From Skermanella pratensis (lineage in GTDB: Bacteria; Pseudomonadota; Alphaproteobacteria; Azospirillales; Azospirillaceae): a stretch of DNA of 64,000 nucleotides. The position numbers and the translations under genes are program-made. The notes beneath the pieces are model-generated. The model did no database searches and was not told the DNA's origin. It worked only from the letters and a program-made list of their open reading frames with translations. The DNA lies in assembly GCF_008843145.1 (NCBI RefSeq), contig NZ_CP030265.1, positions 4,146,501 to 4,210,500 of the forward strand. The letters run 5' to 3'. Shown here piece after piece: positions 28,173-39,123 of the stretch. Numbering within the stretch: position 1 is the first letter of the stretch; each line of letters starts with the position of its first letter.

Positions 28173-29923
28173 CCGACATCCACGCGTCACGCCACTGGCA
28201 CACCGACCGCGCCCAGGCGGCGACGGCGGCCGGCGACCACACCGCCGAGCGGCGCACGGCCGGTCGGGCCGCGCAGGCGCTGGAACAGGCGCGCAGCCGG
28301 CTGATGGTGACCGTCGCGATCTTCGCGCTCGCCTTCGGCGCTGTCGGCGTCAAGCTGGTCGACGCCACCGTGATGAGCCAGGGGGGTGACACGGGGCTGG
28401 CGCAGGCCGCCTCCGCCAATGCCATCCCGGCCAGCCGCGCCGACATCGTGGACCGCAACGGCGTGCTGCTGGCGAGCTCGCTGGCGACGGCGTCGCTGCA
28501 TGCCGACCCCAAGCTGGTGATCAACCCGCTGGAGGCGACGCAGAAGCTGACCTCCGTCCTGACCGACCTGGACTACCAGGACACCCTGGCCAAGCTGAAG
28601 AGCGACAAGCGGTTCGTCTGGATCCGACGGAACCTGTCGCCGCGCGAGCATTACGAGGTCAACCGGCTCGGCATCCCCGGCCTCTATTTCCAGCGCGAGG
28701 AGCGCCGGGTCTACCCGAACGCCAACCTGACCGCCCATGTCGTGGGCTTCACCGGCGTCGACAACAACGGCCTGATGGGGGTCGAGCAGTCGTTCGACAG
28801 CCGCCTGAGGTCGTCGAGCGAACCGGTCCAGCTCTCCCTGGACGTGCGCCTCCAGCACCTGGTCAAGCGGGAGCTCCAGAGTGCCGTGGACGAGTTCCAG
28901 GCCCTGGGCGGCGCCGGCATGATCATGGACGTCAAGACCGGCGAGGTCCTGGCGATGGTCTCGCTGCCGGACTTCGACCCCCACGTCCCGACCAACGACG
29001 AGAACGCGCGCTTCAACCGCAACACGCTCGGCGTGTACGAGATGGGCTCGACGTTCAAGATCTTCAATTCGGCCCTCGCCCTGGAATCGGGCAAGATCCG
29101 CATGGGCGACAGCTTCGACGCGACCAAGTCCGTCCGCGTCGGACGCTTCACGATCAGCGACTACCATGGCAAGAACCGCTGGCTGACCGTTCCCGAAGTC
29201 TTCATGTACTCGTCCAACATCGGCTCGGTCCGGATGGCGATGGAGGTCGGCACGCCGGGCCAGCGGGCGCTGATGGACAAGCTGGGCCTGCTCAGGCGGT
29301 CGCCGGTCGAGATCCCCGAGGTGGGGATGCCGATGGTGCCCCACCCGTGGCGCGAAGCCAGCACCATGACGATCTCCTTCGGGCACGGCCTGTCGGTCAG
29401 CCCGATCCAGATGGCCTCGGCCACCGCCGCAACGGTCAACGGCGGCCTGCTGCACCCGCCCACCCTGCTGAAGCGCAACCCCGGCGATCCGGTACCCGCG
29501 GAGCGCGTAATTTCGCCACAAACCTCCGACCAAATCCGCCGTCTGATGCGCCTGGTCGTGACCCAGGGCACGGCGACCGGAGCCGCCGCCCCCGGCTACG
29601 TGGTCGGCGGCAAGACGGGTACCGCGGAGAAGACCAGTGGGCGTGGCTATGCGAAGAAGGCTCTGTTGTCGTCGTTCATCGGCGCGTTCCCGATCCAGGA
29701 CCCCCGCTATCTGGTGATGGCGATGGTCGACGAGCCGAAGGGCAACAAGCGCACCTACGGCTACGCCACCGGCGGCTGGGTCGCGGCACCGCTGGCGGGC
29801 AGGATCATCCAGCAGATGGGGCCGCTGATGGGCATCAACCCGATCGACGAGAACCGGCCCGACATCCGCACGGCCACGGAAATCCATCTCAATCCCCGGG
29901 GAAGTACCCTTGCGTCTTACTGA
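28169..29923 (+). CDS. ftsI: Division-specific peptidoglycan transpeptidase FtsI (PBP3)
   Basis: A 584-aa septal transpeptidase anchored by one N-terminal membrane helix (about residues 46-66). The dimerisation domain carries RADIVDRNGVLLASS. The penicillin-binding domain has all three active-site motifs: Ser294 in STFK, SSN at 348-350 and KTGT at 482-485. ATG 28169 overlaps the ftsL stop. The 3' end overlaps the TTG start of murE by 14 nt. Confidence 0.97.
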   Translation: MTDIHASRHWHTDRAQAATAAGDHTAERRTAGRAAQALEQARSRLMVTVAIFALAFGAVGVKLVDATVMSQGGDTGLAQAASANAIPASRADIVDRNGVLLASSLATASLHADPKLVINPLEATQKLTSVLTDLDYQDTLAKLKSDKRFVWIRRNLSPREHYEVNRLGIPGLYFQREERRVYPNANLTAHVVGFTGVDNNGLMGVEQSFDSRLRSSSEPVQLSLDVRLQHLVKRELQSAVDEFQALGGAGMIMDVKTGEVLAMVSLPDFDPHVPTNDENARFNRNTLGVYEMGSTFKIFNSALALESGKIRMGDSFDATKSVRVGRFTISDYHGKNRWLTVPEVFMYSSNIGSVRMAMEVGTPGQRALMDKLGLLRRSPVEIPEVGMPMVPHPWREASTMTISFGHGLSVSPIQMASATAATVNGGLLHPPTLLKRNPGDPVPAERVISPQTSDQIRRLMRLVVTQGTATGAAAPGYVVGGKTGTAEKTSGRGYAKKALLSSFIGAFPIQDPRYLVMAMVDEPKGNKRTYGYATGGWVAAPLAGRIIQQMGPLMGINPIDENRPDIRTATEIHLNPRGSTLASY

Positions 29924-31382
29924 CCTCGCCTCCTCAGAGACCACCCCGGCCGCGCCGCTCCAGGCCCGCGATCCCCTGATCGCGGGCCTGACGAGCGATT
30001 CGCGTGCGGTGAAGCCGGGTTTTCTGTTCGCGGCCCTGCCGGGGAGCCGGGCCGACGGGCGGGCCTTCGTGGCCGACGCGGTGGCGCGCGGCGCGGTGGC
30101 GGTGCTGGGTCCGCCCGGCACGGTGCTGCCGGACGGGACGCCCGACGGCGTGGCGTTGATCGAGGACGAGAACCCCCGGCGCCGGCTGGCGCTGATGGCG
30201 GCCCGCTTCCACGGGCGCCAGCCGGCCCACGTGGCGGCAGTGACCGGTACCAACGGCAAGACCTCCACCGTGCAGTTCGCGCGCCAGCTCTGGGCCCTTC
30301 TGGGCCATCGGGCGGCCAGCCTGGGAACGCTCGGCATCACGGCGCCGGGGCTGGAGCGTTACGGCTCGCTGACCACGCCGGACACGGTGTCCCTGCACCA
30401 GGCGCTCGCCGAGCTTGCCGATGCCGGGATCGACCATCTCGCCATGGAGGCATCGAGCCACGGACTCGACCAGTACCGCCTGGACGGCGTGGCGATCGAA
30501 ACCGCAGGTTTCACAAATTTGTCACGCGACCATCTGGATTACCACGGCAGTATGGAAGCTTACCTCGCGGCCAAGTCGATGCTGTTCGACCGCATCCTGC
30601 CTCCCGGCGGGACGGCGGTGCTGAACGCGGACGCGCCCGAGTTCACCCATCTGTCAGAGCTGTGTTCGCGGCGTGGTCATCGCCTGATCGGCTATGGCAC
30701 ACAGGCGAAGGAGCTTGTCTTGCGCGACCTGATCCCCCTGCCCCACGGACAGCGCCTGAAGCTGACCGTGCTCGGCCGGGACCACGACATCGGCCTGCCG
30801 CTGGCCGGACGCTTCCAGTGCATGAACGCCCTGTGCGCGCTGGGCATGGCGATCGGCACCGGCACCGACGCCGACGAGGCGGCGGCGGCGCTCGAACGGC
30901 TGGGCGGCGTCCGCGGCCGGCTGGAGCTGGTCGCCCGCCACCCCTCGGGCGCCCCGATCTATGTGGACTACGCCCACACGCCCGACGCGCTGGAGACGGT
31001 GCTGAGGGCCCTGCGCCCCCACGCGGCGGAGCGGCTGGTGGCGGTGTTCGGCTGCGGCGGCGACCGCGACCGGGGCAAGCGGCCGGTCATGGGCGAGCTG
31101 GCGGACCGGCTGGCCGACCGGGCCATCGTGACCGACGACAATCCCAGGACCGAGGCGGCGGAGGCGATCCGGCGCGAGATCATGGCCGGCTGCCCGGGCG
31201 CCGAGGAGATCGGCGACCGCGCCGCGGCGATCCGCGCCGCCGTCCGGGACCTGGCCGAGGGCGACGTGCTGGTGATCGCCGGCAAGGGCCACGAGCAGGG
31301 CCAGATCGTCGGCACCGAGGTGCGGCCGTTCGACGACGCCGAAGAAGCGCGCGCCGCCCTGCGGGAGGCCCCGGTCCGATGA
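29910..31382 (+). CDS. murE: UDP-MurNAc-tripeptide synthetase MurE
   Basis: A 490-aa ATP-dependent ligase that adds the third stem residue. The ATP motif GTNGKTS is at residues 113-119. The DNPR motif at 410-413 is the mark of meso-diaminopimelate specificity, so the peptidoglycan is of the DAP type. The start is a TTG inside the end of ftsI; no in-frame ATG fits better before the conserved N-terminus. The stop overlaps the murF ATG by 4 nt. Confidence 0.96.
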   Translation: MRLTDLASSETTPAAPLQARDPLIAGLTSDSRAVKPGFLFAALPGSRADGRAFVADAVARGAVAVLGPPGTVLPDGTPDGVALIEDENPRRRLALMAARFHGRQPAHVAAVTGTNGKTSTVQFARQLWALLGHRAASLGTLGITAPGLERYGSLTTPDTVSLHQALAELADAGIDHLAMEASSHGLDQYRLDGVAIETAGFTNLSRDHLDYHGSMEAYLAAKSMLFDRILPPGGTAVLNADAPEFTHLSELCSRRGHRLIGYGTQAKELVLRDLIPLPHGQRLKLTVLGRDHDIGLPLAGRFQCMNALCALGMAIGTGTDADEAAAALERLGGVRGRLELVARHPSGAPIYVDYAHTPDALETVLRALRPHAAERLVAVFGCGGDRDRGKRPVMGELADRLADRAIVTDDNPRTEAAEAIRREIMAGCPGAEEIGDRAAAIRAAVRDLAEGDVLVIAGKGHEQGQIVGTEVRPFDDAEEARAALREAPVR

Positions 31383-32899
31383 CCCAAGCTCCGATGATCC
31401 AAGCCCCCGTCCTCTGGACCGCCGGCGATGTCGCGGCGGCGACCAACGGCACCCTGCACGGCCCCGCCGGCGCACCGGTCTGGCAGGCGACCGGCGTGTC
31501 GATCGACAGCCGCACGATCCGGCCGGGCGACCTGTTCATCGCGCTGAAGGGGCCGAACTTCGACGGCCACCGCTACGTGGCGCAGAGCCTGGCGGCCGGC
31601 GCCGCGGCCGCCCTGGTGTCGCACCGCCCGGACGGCGTCGGGCCGGACGCACCGCTGGTCATGGTCGAGGACACCTTCGCCGCCCTCCAGGACCTGGGCT
31701 CGGTGGCGCGGCTGCGCACCGACGCGAAGATCGTCGCGGTGACCGGGTCGGTCGGCAAGACCAGCACCAAGGAGGCGCTGGGCACCTGCCTGTCGGCATT
31801 GGCGCCGACCTTCGCCACGGCGGGAAGCCTGAACAACCATTGGGGCGTGCCGCTGAGCCTGGCGCGCATGCCGGCCGACTGCACCTACGCGGTGTTCGAG
31901 CTGGGCATGAACCATGCCGGCGAGATCGGGCCGCTGTCCCGCCAGGTCCGCCCCGACGTCGCCGTGATCACGACCGTGGAGGCCGTCCACCTGGAGCACT
32001 TCCCCTCGGTCGAGGCGATCGCCGACGCCAAGGCGGAGATCTTCGAGGGCATGGCGCCCAACGGCGCCGTGGTCCTGAACCGCGACAACCCCCATTACGC
32101 CCGGCTGGTCGCCGCCGCCCGCACCCGCGGCCTGTCGCGCATCCTGGGCTTCGGCAAGGCCGACGACGCCAGCGCCCGGCTGACCGACTGCTCGATCCAC
32201 GCGACCTGCAGCGCGGTCAACGCGGTGATCAAGGGCGAGGCGCTGCAGTATTGCCTGGCGCTTCCCGGCCGCCACCACGTGATGAACAGCCTGGCCGTGC
32301 TGCTGGCGGTCCGCGCGCTGGGCGGCGACGTCGCCGCGGCGGCGCGGGCGATGGCGACGCTGAAGCCGATCAAGGGACGGGGGGCCCGCCGGCGCGTGCA
32401 GCTGGCCCAGGGCGCCCTGACCGTGATCGACGAGAGCTACAACGCCAGCCCGGTCTCCATGGAGGCGAGCTTCCAGGTGCTGGCCAAAGGGGACCCGGGC
32501 GTCGGCGGGCGGCGCATCGCCGTGCTGGGCGACATGCTGGAACTGGGCGAGCGCTCGCCCCTGCTGCACGCGGCCCTGGCCGAACCGCTGAAGGCCGCCT
32601 CGGTGGACCTGGCGTTCTGCGCCGGCCCCGACATGAAGCACCTGTTCGACAAGCTGCCGGCCCCGATGCGCGGCGCCTGGGCGCCGGACAGCGCGGCGCT
32701 GGCCCCCCTGGTGGCCGGGGCGGTGCGCGCCGGCGACGTCCTGATGGTCAAGGGGTCGGCCGGCAGCCGCATGGCCACCGTGGTCGAAGCGGTCGCGGCG
32801 CTGGATGCCGGTGCCGACGCCCATTCCGATCCAACCTCCCGAACGACTCCCGACGAAATTCCCGACGACAAGGCGCAACGCGCCGCACGGCAGGGCTGA
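31379..32899 (+). CDS. murF: UDP-MurNAc-pentapeptide synthetase MurF
   Basis: A 506-aa ligase that adds D-Ala-D-Ala to UDP-MurNAc-tripeptide. It shows the Mur ligase layout: N-terminal UDP domain (GVSIDSRTIRPGDLFIAL), the ATP motif GSVGKTS at 123-129, FELGMNHAGEI, and the C-terminal DESYNASPVSM and LGDMLELG segments. Length is slightly above E. coli (452 aa) because of a hydrophilic C-terminal tail. It lies 12 nt before mraY. Confidence 0.96.
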   Translation: MTQAPMIQAPVLWTAGDVAAATNGTLHGPAGAPVWQATGVSIDSRTIRPGDLFIALKGPNFDGHRYVAQSLAAGAAAALVSHRPDGVGPDAPLVMVEDTFAALQDLGSVARLRTDAKIVAVTGSVGKTSTKEALGTCLSALAPTFATAGSLNNHWGVPLSLARMPADCTYAVFELGMNHAGEIGPLSRQVRPDVAVITTVEAVHLEHFPSVEAIADAKAEIFEGMAPNGAVVLNRDNPHYARLVAAARTRGLSRILGFGKADDASARLTDCSIHATCSAVNAVIKGEALQYCLALPGRHHVMNSLAVLLAVRALGGDVAAAARAMATLKPIKGRGARRRVQLAQGALTVIDESYNASPVSMEASFQVLAKGDPGVGGRRIAVLGDMLELGERSPLLHAALAEPLKAASVDLAFCAGPDMKHLFDKLPAPMRGAWAPDSAALAPLVAGAVRAGDVLMVKGSAGSRMATVVEAVAALDAGADAHSDPTSRTTPDEIPDDKAQRAARQG

Positions 32900-32911
32900 G
32901 GCGATTCCACG

Positions 32912-33997
32912 ATGCTTTATCACCTGCTGTTTCCCCTGGCGGATGAGTTCATCATCTTCAATCTGTTCCGGTACATCACGTTCCGGACGGGCGGAGCGAT
33001 CCTGACCGCGTCGGTGATCAGCTTCGTCTTCTTCCCGACCCTGATCCGCTGGCTGAAGTCCAAGCAGGGCGAGGGGCAGCCGATCCGCAGCGACGGGCCG
33101 GAAACCCATCAGAAGAAGAAGGGCACGCCGACCATGGGCGGCCTGATGATCCTGATCGCGGTGATGATCAGCACGCTGCTGTGGGCCGACCTGACCAACC
33201 TGTTCGTCTGGGTCGTCCTGCTGGTGACCATAGGGTTCGGCCTGATCGGCTTCGGCGACGACTTCCTGAAGCTGACCAAGCGCAACACCAAGGGCCTGTC
33301 GGGCAAGCTGAAGCTGGCCGGACAGATCGGCACCGGCGGCGCCGCGGCCCTGATCATCGCGGTGTTCGGGCAGGACACCGTGTCCCATGGGCTGGCCATC
33401 CCCTTCATGAAGGACCTGCTGATCGACCTCGGCTGGTTCTTCGTGCCGATGGCGGTGTTCGTCATGGTGGGGGCCAGCAACGCGGTCAACCTGACCGACG
33501 GGCTCGACGGGCTGGCGATCGTGCCGGTGATGATCGCGGCGAGCTGCTTCGGCCTGATCGCGTACCTGGTCGGCAACACGGTCTTCGCCAACTACCTGCA
33601 GATCCACCACGTGCCGGGAACCGGCGAACTGGCGGTGTTCTGCGGCGCCATGGTGGGAGCCGGCCTGGGCTTCCTGTGGTTCAACGCGCCGCCGGCGATG
33701 GTCTTCATGGGCGACACGGGTTCGCTGTCGATCGGCGGCGCGCTCGGCGCCATCAGCGTCATCACCAAGCATGAGCTGGTGCTGGCGATCATCGGCGGCC
33801 TGTTCGTGCTGGAGACCGTGTCGGTCATCGTCCAGGTCGCCTCCTACAAGCTGACCGGCAAGCGGGTCTTCCGCATGGCGCCGCTGCACCATCACTTCGA
33901 GAAGAAGGGCTGGGCCGAGCCGACCGTCGTGATCCGATTCTGGATCATCGCCGTGGTGCTGGCGCTGGTCGGCCTGTCCACCCTGAAGCTGCGGTGA
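32912..33997 (+). CDS. mraY: Phospho-MurNAc-pentapeptide transferase MraY
   Basis: A 361-aa integral membrane enzyme that makes lipid I on undecaprenyl phosphate. About ten membrane helices are visible. Signature segments are [12 protein letters not shown], the Asp-rich loop [24 protein letters not shown] and [12 protein letters not shown], and the cytoplasmic HHHFEKKGW motif. Length is normal. The stop overlaps the murD GTG by 4 nt. Confidence 0.97.
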   Translation: MLYHLLFPLADEFIIFNLFRYITFRTGGAILTASVISFVFFPTLIRWLKSKQGEGQPIRSDGPETHQKKKGTPTMGGLMILIAVMISTLLWADLTNLFVWVVLLVTIGFGLIGFGDDFLKLTKRNTKGLSGKLKLAGQIGTGGAAALIIAVFGQDTVSHGLAIPFMKDLLIDLGWFFVPMAVFVMVGASNAVNLTDGLDGLAIVPVMIAASCFGLIAYLVGNTVFANYLQIHHVPGTGELAVFCGAMVGAGLGFLWFNAPPAMVFMGDTGSLSIGGALGAISVITKHELVLAIIGGLFVLETVSVIVQVASYKLTGKRVFRMAPLHHHFEKKGWAEPTVVIRFWIIAVVLALVGLSTLKLR

Positions 33998-35400
33998 CGC
34001 CATTGATCGACCTCAAGCACCTCCGGGGAAAGCGCTACGCGGTCATGGGCCTCGCCAAATCGGGACTGGCCACGGCAAGGGCGCTGATGGACGCCGGCGT
34101 GGAGATCCTGGCCTGGGACGACGGCGAGGCCGGCCGCGCCGCCGCGGCCGCCGCCGGCATCCCGCTGACCGACCTGAATACGGCCGACCTTTCCGGGGTC
34201 GAGGCGCTGGTGCTGTCCCCCGGCATCCCCCACACCTTCCCGAAGCCCAACGCGGTCGCTGCGCGGGCGAAGGATGCCGGCCTGCCCATCGTCGGCGACA
34301 TCGAGCTGCTGTACCGGGCGCAGCCCAAGGCGGCCTATGTCGGCATCACCGGGACCAACGGCAAATCCACCACGACGGCGCTGATCGGGCACATCCTGGC
34401 GCTCGCCGGCCGGAAGATCCAGGTCGGCGGCAATCTCGGAACGCCGGTCCTGAGCTTCGAGCCCCTGGGCGAGGACGGCATTTACGTGCTGGAGATGTCC
34501 TCGTACCAGCTGGAGCTGGTGCCCTCCGTCGGGTTCAACGTCGCGATCCTGCTCAACGTCACCCCCGACCATCTGGACCGCCACGGCGGCATGGACGGCT
34601 ACGTCGCCGCCAAGCGCCGGATCTTCCAGCACCCGAAGCGCTCGCACACCGCCATCGTCGGCGTGGACGACGCGCAGTGCCGGGCCGTGTTCGACGGGAT
34701 GGAGCATACCGTCCCCTGCGCCGTGATTCCCGTCTCGGCGGAGCGGCCGGCCAAGGGGATCTACGTCCTGGACGGCAAGCTGTTCGACGGCGGCGCGGAC
34801 CCGGTCATCGACCTCTCGGGGATCGCCGCCTTGCCCGGCCGGCACAACTGGCAGAACGCCGCGGCGGCCTTCGCGGCGGCCCGCGCCTGCGGCGTGCCGC
34901 TCGACACCATCCTGGAGGGGCTGCGCAGCTTTCCCGGCCTGGCGCACCGCCAGCAGATGGTGGCGGTGCGCGACGGCGTCCGGTTCGTCAACGACAGCAA
35001 GGCGACCAATGCCGATGCCGCGGCCAAGGCGCTGGCCTGCTACGACCCGGTCTACTGGATCATCGGCGGTCAGCCCAAGGAGGGCGGCCTGGACGGCCTG
35101 GAATCCTTCATGCCGCGCATCCGCCACGCCTTCCTGATCGGGCAGGCGATGGAGCGATTCGCCGCGTGGCTCGACGGCCGGGGCGTCGCCTATACCCGGT
35201 GCGGAACCCTGGAAGCCGCCGTGCCGGCCGCGGCGGCGATGGCGCGGGAAGAGGCGCTGCCGGGCGCCGCGGTGCTGCTGTCGCCGGCCTGCGCCTCCTG
35301 GGACCAGTTCAGGAGCTTCGAACACCGCGGCGAGGTTTTCGCGGCCCTGGTCGCGGCATTGGTGAGTGACGTATCGGTGAAGAAGGAAGTCGCGGGATGA
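33994..35400 (+). CDS. murD: UDP-MurNAc-L-alanine:D-glutamate ligase MurD
   Basis: A 468-aa ligase adding D-Glu. The N-terminal Rossmann-like domain begins [14 protein letters not shown]. The ATP motif [11 protein letters not shown] is near residues 114-124, followed by [26 protein letters not shown] and the C-terminal [12 protein letters not shown] and [13 protein letters not shown] start overlaps the mraY stop; its own stop overlaps the ftsW ATG. Confidence 0.97.
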   Translation: MTPLIDLKHLRGKRYAVMGLAKSGLATARALMDAGVEILAWDDGEAGRAAAAAAGIPLTDLNTADLSGVEALVLSPGIPHTFPKPNAVAARAKDAGLPIVGDIELLYRAQPKAAYVGITGTNGKSTTTALIGHILALAGRKIQVGGNLGTPVLSFEPLGEDGIYVLEMSSYQLELVPSVGFNVAILLNVTPDHLDRHGGMDGYVAAKRRIFQHPKRSHTAIVGVDDAQCRAVFDGMEHTVPCAVIPVSAERPAKGIYVLDGKLFDGGADPVIDLSGIAALPGRHNWQNAAAAFAAARACGVPLDTILEGLRSFPGLAHRQQMVAVRDGVRFVNDSKATNADAAAKALACYDPVYWIIGGQPKEGGLDGLESFMPRIRHAFLIGQAMERFAAWLDGRGVAYTRCGTLEAAVPAAAAMAREEALPGAAVLLSPACASWDQFRSFEHRGEVFAALVAALVSDVSVKKEVAG

Positions 35401-36521
35401 CCGCTTTCGCCCGGACCGACCATTCCATATTCGGCAAGTGGTGGTGGACGGTGGACCGCTGGACGCTGGCGGTGCTGGCGGTCCTGATGGGCCTCGGCAT
35501 CGTGCTGGTCCAGGCGGCGAGCCCGGCCGTCGCCGAACGCATCGGGCTGGACAATTTCCACTTCGTCCAGCGCCATATCCTGATGCTGCTGCCGGCCTGC
35601 ATGGTGATGGTCGGCGTGTCGCTCCTGAGCCTGCGCGGGGTCCGCCGGACCGCCGTGGTGGCCTTCATCTTCTTCACGATCCTGCTGGCGCTGACCATGG
35701 TCATCGGGTTCGAGATCAAGGGTGCCCGCCGCTGGATCCATGTCCCGGGCCTGTCGATCCAGCCGTCGGAGTTCGTCAAGCCGGCCTTCGCGGTGGTCGC
35801 CGCCTGGCTGTTCGCCCACGGCAAGACCAGCGCGCGGTTCCCCGGCGCGGTCATCTCGATCATGCTGTACCTGATGATCGTCGGGCTGCTGATGATGCAG
35901 CCGGACCTGGGCATGACCTTCGTGGTCTCGGTGGTGTGGTTCTGCCAGTTCTTCCTGGCGGGGCTGCCGATCGTGCTGGTCGCCATCCTGGGCGTGCTGG
36001 GCATCACCGGCCTGGTCGGCGCCTACATGCTGTTCCCGCACGTGTCCAGCCGCATCGACCGCTTCCTAGACCCGGCGGCCGGCGACAACTACCAGGTGAC
36101 CCGGTCGCTGGAGGCGTTCCAGAACGGCGGCGCCTTCGGCACGGGCCCCGGCCAGGGCAGCATCAAGATGATGCTTCCGGACGCCCATGCCGACTTCATC
36201 TTCGCGGTCGCAGGCGAGGAACTGGGTCTGTTCTGGTGCCTCGTCTTGATCGCGCTGTTCGCCTTCATCGTGATCCGCGGCTTCCTGCGGGTGATGCGCG
36301 ACGACAACCTGTTCGTCGTGCTGGCGGTCACCGGACTGCTGACCCAGTTCGGCCTCCAGGCCTGGATCAACATGGCGTCGAGCCTGCACATGATGCCGAC
36401 CAAGGGAATGACGCTGCCTTTCATCAGCTACGGCGGGTCGTCGCTGCTGGCCCTGGGCTTCGGCATGGGAATGGTGCTGGCGCTGACCCGCAAGCGCTTC
36501 GGCGGAGGAGACGGGGCATGA
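35397..36521 (+). CDS. ftsW: Peptidoglycan glycosyltransferase FtsW
   Basis: A 374-aa SEDS polymerase of the division machinery with about ten membrane helices. Signature segments are GARRWIHVPGLSIQPSEFVK, LLMMQPDLGMT, the RSLEAFQNGGAFGTGPGQG loop and the C-terminal PTKGMTLPFISYGGSS. It works with FtsI to build septal wall from lipid II. The stop overlaps the murG start by 4 nt. Confidence 0.97.
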   Translation: MTAFARTDHSIFGKWWWTVDRWTLAVLAVLMGLGIVLVQAASPAVAERIGLDNFHFVQRHILMLLPACMVMVGVSLLSLRGVRRTAVVAFIFFTILLALTMVIGFEIKGARRWIHVPGLSIQPSEFVKPAFAVVAAWLFAHGKTSARFPGAVISIMLYLMIVGLLMMQPDLGMTFVVSVVWFCQFFLAGLPIVLVAILGVLGITGLVGAYMLFPHVSSRIDRFLDPAAGDNYQVTRSLEAFQNGGAFGTGPGQGSIKMMLPDAHADFIFAVAGEELGLFWCLVLIALFAFIVIRGFLRVMRDDNLFVVLAVTGLLTQFGLQAWINMASSLHMMPTKGMTLPFISYGGSSLLALGFGMGMVLALTRKRFGGGDGA

Positions 36522-37693
36522 CCATGACCGATGCGACACCAGGCCCCGTCGTCCTGGCCGCCGGTGGCACCGGCGGGCACATGTTCCCGGCGGAAGCGCT
36601 GGCCCGCGAGCTGCTGGCGCGCGGCCACCGGGTGGTCCTGGTCACCGACCGGCGCGGCAAGGCGTTCGGCGACGCCCTGCCGGAGGTCGAGGTCCATCGC
36701 ATCCGCGCGTCGAGCTTCGGCAGCGGCGTGATGGGCAAGCTGCGCGGCGCCTTCGAGTTGGGCCTGGGGGCGATCCAGGCGCGCCGCCTGATCGCGGCGC
36801 TGCGGCCTTCCGTCGTGGTGGGCTTCGGCGGGTATCCCTCGGTTCCGACGGTCTTGATGGCGCAGCGGGCTGGCGTGCCCACCGTGCTGCACGAGCAGAA
36901 CGCCGTGCTCGGCCGGGCCAACCGTATGCTGGCCCCCGGCGCCGCGCGGATCGCCACCTCGTTCGCTGCCGTGTCGGCGGTCAAGCCGGCCGACCGGGCG
37001 AAGCTGGTACCGACCGGCAACCCGGTGCGCCCGGGTGTCACGGCCGTGCGCGACCTGCCCTATCCGGCGCTGGAGCCGGGCGGCGAGCTCCGGCTGCTGG
37101 TGGTCGGCGGCAGCCAGGGAGCCCGGATCTTCAGCGAGATCGTGCCCGCGGCCCTGGCGCTGCTGCCGGACGTGCTGCGGCGGCGCATCCGCATCGCCCA
37201 GCAGTGCCGGCCCGAGGATCTGGAGGCGGCGAAGGCCGCGTTCGCCGAAGCGGGTGTCGATGCCGAGCTGTCCAGCTTCTTCCGCGACGTGCCGGACCGG
37301 CTGGCGGCCTGCCATCTCGCCGTCTGCCGGTCGGGCGCCTCGACCGTCGCCGAGCTGGCCGCTGCCGGCCGGCCGGCCGTGCTGGTGCCTTACCCGTTCG
37401 CCATGGACGACCACCAGACCGCCAATGCCCAGGCCGTCGCCGATGCCGGCGGCGCCTGGCTGATGCCCCAGCCGGCCTTCACGCCGAAGGCGCTGGCGGA
37501 CCGGCTGGAAGCGCTGCTCGACCTGCCCGCCACCCTGGGCAAGGCGGCCGAGGCGGCCCGAGCGCGCGGCGCCGCGGACGCCGCCTCGCGCCTGGCGGAC
37601 ATCGTCATCGGCGCCGCGAAGGGCGCCGCTTCACCCCAAAGCGACCGGGCCAATGCCGGCGCCGACCGTTACTCCACCGAGGCCGCTGAATAA
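36518..37693 (+). CDS. murG: UDP-GlcNAc:lipid I N-acetylglucosaminyltransferase MurG
   Basis: A 391-aa peripheral membrane glycosyltransferase that makes lipid II. It has the N-terminal glycine-rich loop [37 protein letters not shown], and the C-terminal donor site with [11 protein letters not shown] and [20 protein letters not shown] 36518 overlaps the ftsW stop; ATG 36524 is an alternative. It shares one base with the murC start. Confidence 0.97.
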   Translation: MTMTDATPGPVVLAAGGTGGHMFPAEALARELLARGHRVVLVTDRRGKAFGDALPEVEVHRIRASSFGSGVMGKLRGAFELGLGAIQARRLIAALRPSVVVGFGGYPSVPTVLMAQRAGVPTVLHEQNAVLGRANRMLAPGAARIATSFAAVSAVKPADRAKLVPTGNPVRPGVTAVRDLPYPALEPGGELRLLVVGGSQGARIFSEIVPAALALLPDVLRRRIRIAQQCRPEDLEAAKAAFAEAGVDAELSSFFRDVPDRLAACHLAVCRSGASTVAELAAAGRPAVLVPYPFAMDDHQTANAQAVADAGGAWLMPQPAFTPKALADRLEALLDLPATLGKAAEAARARGAADAASRLADIVIGAAKGAASPQSDRANAGADRYSTEAAE

Positions 37694-39123
37694 TGAGAGC
37701 CCTGCCCCTGTCCATCGGGACGATCCACTTCGTCGGTATCGGCGGGATCGGCATGAGCGGCATCGCCGAGGTGCTGCGGAACCTGGGCTATTCCGTCCGC
37801 GGGTCGGACATCGCCGACAGCGCCAACGTCAAGCGCCTCCGCGCCCTGGGGATTCCGGTCGAGATCGGCCATCGCGGCGAGAATCTGGCCGACGCCTCGG
37901 TCGTGGTGATCTCCTCCGCGGTCAAGAAGGACAATCCCGAGGTCGTCGCGGCCAGGAACGCCCTGATCCCGGTGGTCCGCCGGGCCGAAATGCTGGGCGA
38001 GCTGATGCGGCTGAAATGGTCGATCGCGATCGGCGGCACCCACGGCAAGACCACGACCACCAGCATGGTCGGCACCCTGCTGGAAGGCGCCGGGCTGGAC
38101 CCGACCGTGATCAACGGCGGCATCATCAACGCCTACGGCACCAACACCCGCCTGGGCGCCGGCGACTGGATGGTGGTCGAGGCGGACGAGAGCGACGGCA
38201 CCTTCACCAAGCTGCCGGCGCTGATCACCGTCGTGACCAACATCGACCCCGAGCATCTGGACCACTACGGCACCTTCGACGGGGTGCGCTCGGCATTCGA
38301 CAGCTTCGTCCAGAACATCCCGTTCTACGGCTTCGCGGCGCTGTGCATCGACCATCCCGAGGTTCAGGCGATGATCCCGCGCGTCGCCGACCGCCGGATC
38401 GTGACCTACGGCTTCAGCCCGCAGGCGGACGTGCGCGCGGTGGACGTAGTGACCGGGACCGACGGCGCCCGCTTCAACGTCGCCCTGAGTGACCGCGTCG
38501 TCGGGGAGCCGCGGACGATCGAAGGCATCCACCTGCCGATGTTCGGGCTGCACAACGTGCAGAACAGCCTGGCCGCCATCGCGGTCGGCAACGAGATGGG
38601 CATCGACGGCGACAAGATCCGGTCCAGCTTCGCCCGTTTCTCGGGTGTCAAGCGGCGCTTCACCAAGACGGGGGAGAGCAACGGCGTGACCGTGATCGAC
38701 GATTACGGCCACCATCCGGTGGAGATCGCCGCCGTGCTGAAGGCGGCCCGGACCGCCGGGACCGGCCGGACCATCGCGGTGGTCCAGCCGCACCGCTACA
38801 GCCGCCTGCACAGCCTGTTCGAGGATTTCTGCGCCTGCTTCAACGACGCCGACACCGTCCTGGTCGCCGACGTCTATGCCGCCGGCGAGCAGCCGGTCGA
38901 GGGCGCCGACCGGGACGGCCTGGTCGAGGGGCTGCGCATGCGCGGCCACCGCCAGGTGCTGCCGCTGCCGTCGCCGGAAGCCCTGCCGTCCATGGTCCGC
39001 GACTTGGCCCAGCCCGGCGACTTCGTCGTCTGCCTGGGCGCCGGCAACATCACCGCGTGGGCCAATGCCCTGCCGGGCGAGCTGGACAAGCTCTACGGCA
39101 CCGAGGGAGGCAAGAAACGATGA
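37693..39123 (+). CDS. murC: UDP-N-acetylmuramate:L-alanine ligase MurC
   Basis: A 476-aa ligase that adds the first stem residue. It opens [17 protein letters not shown], then has the ATP motif [13 protein letters not shown] near residues 114-126, [23 protein letters not shown], and the late [10 protein letters not shown] and FQPHRYSR-type (VQPHRYSR) motifs. Length is normal. The stop overlaps the murB ATG by 4 nt. Confidence 0.97.
   Translation: MRALPLSIGTIHFVGIGGIGMSGIAEVLRNLGYSVRGSDIADSANVKRLRALGIPVEIGHRGENLADASVVVISSAVKKDNPEVVAARNALIPVVRRAEMLGELMRLKWSIAIGGTHGKTTTTSMVGTLLEGAGLDPTVINGGIINAYGTNTRLGAGDWMVVEADESDGTFTKLPALITVVTNIDPEHLDHYGTFDGVRSAFDSFVQNIPFYGFAALCIDHPEVQAMIPRVADRRIVTYGFSPQADVRAVDVVTGTDGARFNVALSDRVVGEPRTIEGIHLPMFGLHNVQNSLAAIAVGNEMGIDGDKIRSSFARFSGVKRRFTKTGESNGVTVIDDYGHHPVEIAAVLKAARTAGTGRTIAVVQPHRYSRLHSLFEDFCACFNDADTVLVADVYAAGEQPVEGADRDGLVEGLRMRGHRQVLPLPSPEALPSMVRDLAQPGDFVVCLGAGNITAWANALPGELDKLYGTEGGKKR

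Noticed and set aside
30968-34003. A 1011-aa minus-strand frame opposite murE-murF-mraY
   Set aside because: It is antisense to three well-conserved Mur proteins and has the Arg/Gly/His-rich look of a GC-driven shadow.
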